Positions 52,944 through 57,651 of a stretch of DNA of 57,651 nucleotides are shown piece by piece. The stretch covers positions 1 through 57,651 of the forward strand of contig JAFGQZ010000048.1 in assembly GCA_016935435.1 (NCBI GenBank), read 5' to 3'. Position 1 is the first letter of the stretch; each line of letters opens with the position of its first letter. The translations under genes were made by a program, and so were the position numbers. The DNA is from Bacteroidales bacterium (lineage in GTDB: Bacteria > Bacteroidota > Bacteroidia > Bacteroidales > UBA10428). A model generated the notes under the pieces. It made no database searches. It worked only from the letters and a program-made list of their open reading frames with translations, and had not been told where the DNA came from.

Positions 52944-55900
52944 ATGAAAAGAATTGTATCAATTATTGTTGCATTCTGTTGTGCTGGCATTATGCTGATG
53001 GCACAGCAATCGTTCCCGCGCGATAAGTATGTCGTGGCCGGATTTTATCCCTACATGAAAGAATATGTTTTAAAACCGGAAAGCATTAATATCGATAATC
53101 TTACCCATGTGGTATATGCCTTTGCCTTTCCACGTGCCGATGGCAGTATTGGTACCGAGTCGGGCTCGTACCACACCCTGGCAGCTCCACTGGTACAGCG
53201 GTTGCATGCAGCTGGTAAAAAGTTTGTATGCCTTATGGGAGGCGGTATCCAGTCGGGAGGTTACCACGATATGGCAGCATCTTCTGCTACACGCACTGCT
53301 TTTATCAACAACCTGGTTGGATGGATGGAAACCTATGGTTACGATGGCATTAATATCGACTGGGAATATCCGGGGGCAAATGACAAGAACGAAGATCGCG
53401 ACAACCTTACAGCACTTGTTCAGGAAATGCGCCAGGCTTTCGATGCAGCCGGTGCAAGGCTTGGCCGATACATCGAAATTTCCATCGATGTGCATTCAAG
53501 CTTGTATTATGCCCAATGGGTCGATTTTGCTGCCCTGAAAAATTATATCGACTGGTTTGGGCTGATGTCGTACGATTATGCAGGAAACTGGTCGTATTGC
53601 ATCCATGCAGCGCATAATGCGCCATTGTATTGTGGCCCTGCAGAAATTTGCGACCGTTACCTGTGCGTCGAAAGGGGGGTACAAAACCTCAGGGACACAC
53701 TGGGCATTCCTGCCGAACAGATTGTTATGGGCGTACCTTTTTATGGTGCCGAGTTTTATAATTCGGCCTTGTACGAAACCCCGCGCGAAGGCGGTGGCGC
53801 TGTGCCTTACTACGACATTGAGCCCCTCATTGGCAATGGCTGGGAGCGCCACTGGGACAACCAGTCGATGGTCCCATACCTGTTAAAAACATCTGGCAGC
53901 GGAGTTATTACTTACGACGATGTAGAGTCGATTGGCATCAAACGACAGTATATTCAGGATAATGCCTTTCTGGGTGCTATGATTTGGGAAATTACCCAGG
54001 ATGTGAACAAAACCACCAAACAGCAACCCTTGCTTAACGAAATTGGCAAAATGGCTGGAATGGACAGGGATATCTCGGGCAAACCGTCTGTTTCAATAAC
54101 TTCGCCGGCCGATAAGTTTGTGTTTACCCCCGGACAGAGCCTTACCATTAGTGCCAATGCTTCGGTAGAAACCGGCTTTGCAATTTCCAGGGTAGAGTTT
54201 TATCTTAATAATGCATTGTTGGCAACCGACAATTCAGCTCCCTATCAATATACCATAAACAGTATGCCGGCAGGTAAGCATACCCTGAAAGCTATTGCAT
54301 ACAGCAGTAATGGTAAATACAGCGAGTCGGGCATAGTATCGGTTACCGACGGGCTCGTTCCCGATGCAGTGGAAATGTTCGACGATTTTAATTATTCGGG
54401 CTATAGCGATCCGCAATTACAGGCAATTAACAACTGGTACATTGTCGATGGTGTAAGCGGTCCCCCGTCGGGTGCAGTTTATGCTAAAGAAAACATTACT
54501 TTTTTTGCCGATCCCGATCTGTCAAACAACATGCTCATGGGGGTGGTAACTACCGCTAACAACAACCCTGAAAACAACAGGCATGCCCGTATCGAAACGG
54601 CCGACATGGTTTACCAGCGCGGAACATTTGCTGCACGTGTGTTCTTCGACGATACCCCTGCCTTATACAACGATGGCAACGTGGAAACATTTTATACCAT
54701 TAACAGCTATGCCACCTGCAACAACCCCGATCTATATTCTGAAGTGGATTTCGAATACCTGCCCTGGGATTCATGGCACTGGGAGCGCAAAAACACCATG
54801 TACATGACAACCTGGGAAACCTGCGAAATTCGCACACACGAAAAATCGGTAACCTCTTACCAGGGCTGGCACGATCTTGTATATGCATACGTGCCGGGCG
54901 GGCCTGTAAAGTTTTATATCGATGGCAACCTGCTGGCATCAATAAACGCCGATGTGCCCGATTCAGACCAAAACATATCTTTTGCAAATTGGATATACCA
55001 GAATACCGTAGGAAGTTCGCCCGATACCCGCACGACTACCATGAAAGTTGATTGGGTTTACCACGCTAAAGATATCGAGCTTGCCCCGGCAGATGTGCTG
55101 GCCAAAGTTAACAACTTCAGAAGTAATGGCATTATTGCCAAAAATATACAGGGAAATGTAAGGTATGGGGGAACCATACCCCAGGTACCGCCAACTGTAA
55201 GCATTTCAGCGCCTTCAAACGGGGCTGTTTACCAGCAGGGTTCAGTAATTGCCATTGCTGCCAATGCCGGCGATACCGATGGCTCAGTTACCAGTGTTGA
55301 GTTTTTTGTAAACGGAAATTCTATTGGAACCGACAACGCTGCGCCCTATACAGCAAATTACACTGCCACACAAACAGGCAACTATACGATAAGTGCCCGG
55401 GCAACCGACAACGATAATTTAAGCACTAATTCAGCAGTTGTTACTATTTCGGTGGAGCCCGTGAATGCTCAGTCGCCTTACCCGGCAGGGCCTCACCCTG
55501 TACCGGGGGTTATTGAAGCAGAAAATTACGATATTGGTGGCGAAGGAATTGCATGGCACGATGTTACCGCCGGCAATAGCGGTGGTGCATACCGGCAGGA
55601 CAATGTTGATATAGAACCATGCAGCCTGGGCGGATACAATGTGGGCTGGATAGCTGATGGCGAATGGCTGGAATATACCGTAAATGTTCAAACCACAGGA
55701 AGCTACAACATAGCCATCGAAGTGGCATCGACTACATTTACCGGCAATTTAACTATTTCGTTCAACGGGAACAATGTTACAGGTACGGTGGTAATCGCTC
55801 CAACAGGCGGGTGGCAAACATGGACGACCGTTCAGGTAAATAATGTGCAGCTAACAGCCGGCACCCAAATTATGCGTATTTCGTTCCCGGTGGGGAGCTT

Positions 55901-57092
55901 TAACCTCAACCGGGCAACATTTACCCTGGCAGGCAACAACGCGCCTCCCCAATGTACAATAACACAACCGGCAAACAATGCACAGTTTACTATTGGCTCC
56001 AATGTTGCCATAGCTGCAAATGCCAGCGATACCGATGGAACAGTTACGCAGGTGTCATTTTATGTAAACGGGGTATTGCTGAGCTCCGACAATACTGCCC
56101 CATATACGGCCAATTATACAGCCGTTGCCGGCACCCGGGTAATTACAGCGGTGGCAACCGACAACAGCAATTTAAGCACCACTTCGTTGCCTGTAACAAT
56201 TACTGTAGGCGCTGCCCCTGTTTACCCGGTGGTAAACATAAATTCGCCTGCCAATAATTCATCGTTTGTTGCCGGCAATAACATACAAATTACAGCCAAT
56301 GCCAGCGATGCCGACGGCTCCATAGCTAAAGTCGATTTTTACCACAACGGCAGCCTGCTAAGTACTGATAACACTTCTCCGTATTCGGCTTCGATTACCG
56401 GGGCAGCTGTAGGCGCGCATACCATTTACGCTGTTGCAACCGACAATAGCGGGCTTACAACAACGTCTTCGACGGTGAACATCAGTGTTGTAAACGACAC
56501 CCCTGCTTCACTTGAAGTAATTTACCAGACCATTGTTGCATGGGGCAGCGGCTTTCAGGGCCAGGTTACCATAATTAACCACTCGAACTTTCCGGCAGCA
56601 AACTGGGTAGTGGAGTTCGACTGCGGAAACAATATTGCACCCGTTTGGGACGCACAAATTGTGCAGCACACCGGAAACCATTACGTATTTTCGGGTCCTG
56701 CGATTGCCGCAAACGCAACACATATTTTCGGGTTTATCGGCAATGTAATGCCCGGGCAAACCTTGTCAACCCCGGTGAATGTATCGGTGGGAAACAATAA
56801 ATCGGCTATTGGTTACGAAAGCACAGGGCCAATTAGTTCTATGAATTACCCAAACCCGTTTGCGGACGAAACAAACATAATTTACGAATTGCCCCAAAGC
56901 GGTAAGGTACAGCTGATGGTTTACAATTTACACGGACAGCTTATCGAGACCCTTGTAAACAGCTACCAGGAAAAAGGACGACATTCAGTTTCCTGGACGC
57001 CGCAGAATACTTCTGCCGGAGTGTATTTCTATAAAATAGTAGCAGAAAATGCCTCAACCTTTAACGGCACAATGGTAATCTCCTACAAATAG
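52944..57092 (+). CDS. Secreted multidomain GH18 + GH16 enzyme with CBM6, CBM2 and T9SS sorting domain
   Basis: A 1382-residue secreted enzyme. Signal peptide 1-20; GH18 ~28-375 (chitinase/endo-beta-N-acetylglucosaminidase fold) with DGINIDWEYP at 134-143, catalytic Glu141; an Ig-like module ~380-470; GH16 ~473-730 with the EVDFE catalytic motif at 600-604; an Ig-like module ~755-845; CBM6 ~850-985 (GVIEAENYD start); two Ig-like modules ~990-1180; a CBM2-like domain ~1188-1285; and a T9SS type-A C-terminal domain from ~1296 (YPNPFADETNIIYELP to TMVISYK). It combines a chitin/GlcNAc-type hydrolase with a laminarinase-type fold and two carbohydrate-binding modules. The GH18 motif has Asn137 where many chitinases have Asp. 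Substrates are inferred only from family. Confidence 0.9.
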   Translation: MKRIVSIIVAFCCAGIMLMAQQSFPRDKYVVAGFYPYMKEYVLKPESINIDNLTHVVYAFAFPRADGSIGTESGSYHTLAAPLVQRLHAAGKKFVCLMGGGIQSGGYHDMAASSATRTAFINNLVGWMETYGYDGINIDWEYPGANDKNEDRDNLTALVQEMRQAFDAAGARLGRYIEISIDVHSSLYYAQWVDFAALKNYIDWFGLMSYDYAGNWSYCIHAAHNAPLYCGPAEICDRYLCVERGVQNLRDTLGIPAEQIVMGVPFYGAEFYNSALYETPREGGGAVPYYDIEPLIGNGWERHWDNQSMVPYLLKTSGSGVITYDDVESIGIKRQYIQDNAFLGAMIWEITQDVNKTTKQQPLLNEIGKMAGMDRDISGKPSVSITSPADKFVFTPGQSLTISANASVETGFAISRVEFYLNNALLATDNSAPYQYTINSMPAGKHTLKAIAYSSNGKYSESGIVSVTDGLVPDAVEMFDDFNYSGYSDPQLQAINNWYIVDGVSGPPSGAVYAKENITFFADPDLSNNMLMGVVTTANNNPENNRHARIETADMVYQRGTFAARVFFDDTPALYNDGNVETFYTINSYATCNNPDLYSEVDFEYLPWDSWHWERKNTMYMTTWETCEIRTHEKSVTSYQGWHDLVYAYVPGGPVKFYIDGNLLASINADVPDSDQNISFANWIYQNTVGSSPDTRTTTMKVDWVYHAKDIELAPADVLAKVNNFRSNGIIAKNIQGNVRYGGTIPQVPPTVSISAPSNGAVYQQGSVIAIAANAGDTDGSVTSVEFFVNGNSIGTDNAAPYTANYTATQTGNYTISARATDNDNLSTNSAVVTISVEPVNAQSPYPAGPHPVPGVIEAENYDIGGEGIAWHDVTAGNSGGAYRQDNVDIEPCSLGGYNVGWIADGEWLEYTVNVQTTGSYNIAIEVASTTFTGNLTISFNGNNVTGTVVIAPTGGWQTWTTVQVNNVQLTAGTQIMRISFPVGSFNLNRATFTLAGNNAPPQCTITQPANNAQFTIGSNVAIAANASDTDGTVTQVSFYVNGVLLSSDNTAPYTANYTAVAGTRVITAVATDNSNLSTTSLPVTITVGAAPVYPVVNINSPANNSSFVAGNNIQITANASDADGSIAKVDFYHNGSLLSTDNTSPYSASITGAAVGAHTIYAVATDNSGLTTTSSTVNISVVNDTPASLEVIYQTIVAWGSGFQGQVTIINHSNFPAANWVVEFDCGNNIAPVWDAQIVQHTGNHYVFSGPAIAANATHIFGFIGNVMPGQTLSTPVNVSVGNNKSAIGYESTGPISSMNYPNPFADETNIIYELPQSGKVQLMVYNLHGQLIETLVNSYQEKGRHSVSWTPQNTSAGVYFYKIVAENASTFNGTMVISYK

Positions 57093-57141
57093 TCAGCGTT
57101 AACAATTCTGGCTCAGAAAGCTACAAGACACGCAAATTCAA

Positions 57142-57175
57142 AAAAAATCCGGGCTATCGGCCCGGATTTTTTATA
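57142..57175 (+). terminator. Intrinsic terminator after the GH18-GH16 gene
   Basis: ATCCGGGC (57147-57154), loop TATCG, and GCCCGGAT (57160-57167) form a perfect 8-bp core, extended by flanking A and T runs to about 13 pairs. T6 follows. It lies about 50 bases after the stop codon. Confidence 0.9.
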
Positions 57176-57200
57176 TATAAAACTGGCGGGGGCACAAGGT

Positions 57201-57247
57201 AAAACACTAAATAAAAGAGATTGGTTCAAGCATTTGCCCGGGGCATT
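57201..57247 (+). repeat. Direct repeat copy 1 (47 bp)
   Basis: This 47-base stretch, starting AAAACACTAAATA and including GGTTCAAGCATTTGC, matches 57584-57630 at 41 of 47 positions. In this copy the second arm of the hairpin is changed (CCCGGGGCA), so the stem is weak, and the T-run is replaced by the start of the 32-bp palindrome. Confidence 0.85.
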
Positions 57248-57250
57248 ATC

Positions 57251-57282
57251 CCTTGCCGGGGGTTTAAACCCCCGGCAAGGGA
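57251..57282. repeat. Perfect 32-bp palindrome (REP-like)
   Basis: Half-site CCCTTGCCGGGGGTTT is followed directly by its exact reverse complement, giving 32 bases with no mismatch. Flanking ATTAT on the left and ATAAT on the right (after a two-A bulge) extend the symmetry. It would form a very stable cruciform or RNA hairpin. It sits immediately after direct-repeat copy 1. Spurious ORFs containing GFKPPAR run through it on both strands. A related degenerate copy is at 86-105. Confidence 0.92.
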
Positions 57283-57537
57283 AATAATTAAACAACAGTC
57301 GCCACTTATTTTGTTAATAACTTTTATTGTTTACAATACATTTAAATACAGCATGATACAGCAAAATCAAAAAAAAAAAAATGAAGAAGGCAAAAAAAAT
57401 TCACAAAAAACGTTAAAATTGCGGTGATTTATATCAACAAAATGTAACCGTTTTGTCATCGAAACTGAAATATTATAGGAAATAATGTAAACTTTTAACA
57501 AGGAAAATTATAAAATCACCAAAAAAAAAATTAAAGA

Positions 57538-57594
57538 TGAAAAAAATAACTGTTTCAATTGCACCCCCCACTAGCGCAAGAAGAAAACACTAAA
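57538..57594 (+). pseudogene. Possible truncated start of a secreted-protein gene
   Basis: ATG 57538 opens MKKITVSIA, a typical signal-peptide beginning, preceded by an AT-rich leader. The frame continues PPTSARRKH and hits TAA at 57592-57594. The last codons lie inside direct-repeat copy 2, which starts at 57584, so the repeat may have interrupted or replaced the coding sequence. The stretch could also be a chance short ORF. The window ends 57 bases later, so the rest cannot be seen. Confidence 0.3.
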
Positions 57595-57637
57595 TAAGAG
57601 AGACTGGTTCAAGCATTTGCTTGGACCATTTTCTTTT
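57584..57637 (+). repeat. Direct repeat copy 2 (47 bp) with terminator-like hairpin
   Basis: Copy 2 of the repeat at 57201 spans 57584-57630. It forms TGGTTCAAG (57605-57613), loop CATTTG and CTTGGACCA (57620-57628), nine pairs with one G-T, followed by TTTTCTTTT. It is thus a plausible intrinsic terminator, unlike copy 1. Confidence 0.75.
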
Positions 57638-57651
57638 AATAATATTGGTAA

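Noticed and set aside
57113-57427. Overlapping ORFs on both strands containing GFKPPAR
   Set aside because: The shared peptide is a translation of the 32-bp palindrome, and the frames include a terminator and repeats. They are artefacts of the repeat, not genes.
57605-57628. Hairpin with GGTTCAAGC considered as a tRNA T-arm
   Set aside because: No acceptor, D-arm or anticodon arm can be built around it, and the hairpin fits a terminator better.

Overview
The window looks like a chromosomal segment of an anaerobic or facultatively anaerobic member of the Bacteroidota, probably near Bacteroidales/Marinilabiliales. The signs are a TonB-dependent receptor with a DUF4249 lipoprotein, two type IX secretion (T9SS) cargo proteins plus PorQ, Bacteroidota -7 promoter boxes of the form TAnnTTTG with very short leaders, and a hybrid sensor kinase with a periplasmic beta-propeller. 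Assignment below phylum is inference. There are no rRNA, tRNA, phage, transposase or CRISPR genes.

Layout. (1) 134-5284, minus: T9SS type-B cargo protein, TonB-dependent receptor, DUF4249 lipoprotein. (2) 5558-10109, plus: UvrD/PcrA helicase, NfeD and SPFH membrane proteins, RuvC. (3) 10146-14657, minus: topoisomerase IV (parE-parC), followed upstream by a candidate ~70-nt RNA with its own promoter box and terminator. (4) 14972-18748: hybrid sensor histidine kinase. (5) 18757-24660: lysyl-tRNA synthetase, two small envelope proteins, and a tight pair of a methyltransferase-like protein and a membrane-anchored MutS ATPase.

(6) 24702-38006 is one uninterrupted minus-strand block. In transcription order it holds a TauE-type exporter, a MobB-like P-loop protein, MoeA, a compact MoaA, MoaC, a MOSC-MogA fusion and MobA (molybdenum cofactor synthesis and maturation). 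Next come PsrA/PsrB/PsrC (a molybdenum polysulfide/thiosulfate-type reductase), two half-size YeeE/YedE sulfur transporters, and a rhodanese-like protein that has lost its catalytic cysteine but carries one single cysteine as its last residue (ending AAGGC). Ppx and a sigma-54-type response regulator without a DNA-binding domain close the block. I read it as a self-contained sulfur-respiration island that carries much of its own cofactor supply. The rhodanese-like protein, a possible SoxY-like sulfur carrier, is the most novel element.

(7) 38319-52649, plus apart from one lipid kinase: a GNAT-like protein, ribosomal L31 type B, a GlmU-like nucleotidyltransferase, Lon, a LiaF-like membrane protein, CoaD, a TlpA-like protein with an altered redox motif, PorQ, Cmk, IspH and PriA. 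A heptanucleotide tandem repeat fills the junction at 46293-46390 and supplies the kinase's stop codon. (8) 52944-57092: a 1382-residue secreted enzyme combining GH18 and GH16 catalytic domains with four Ig-like modules, CBM6, CBM2 and a T9SS sorting domain. The last 560 bases hold a terminator, a perfect 32-bp palindrome, a 47-bp direct repeat and what may be the broken start of a secreted gene.
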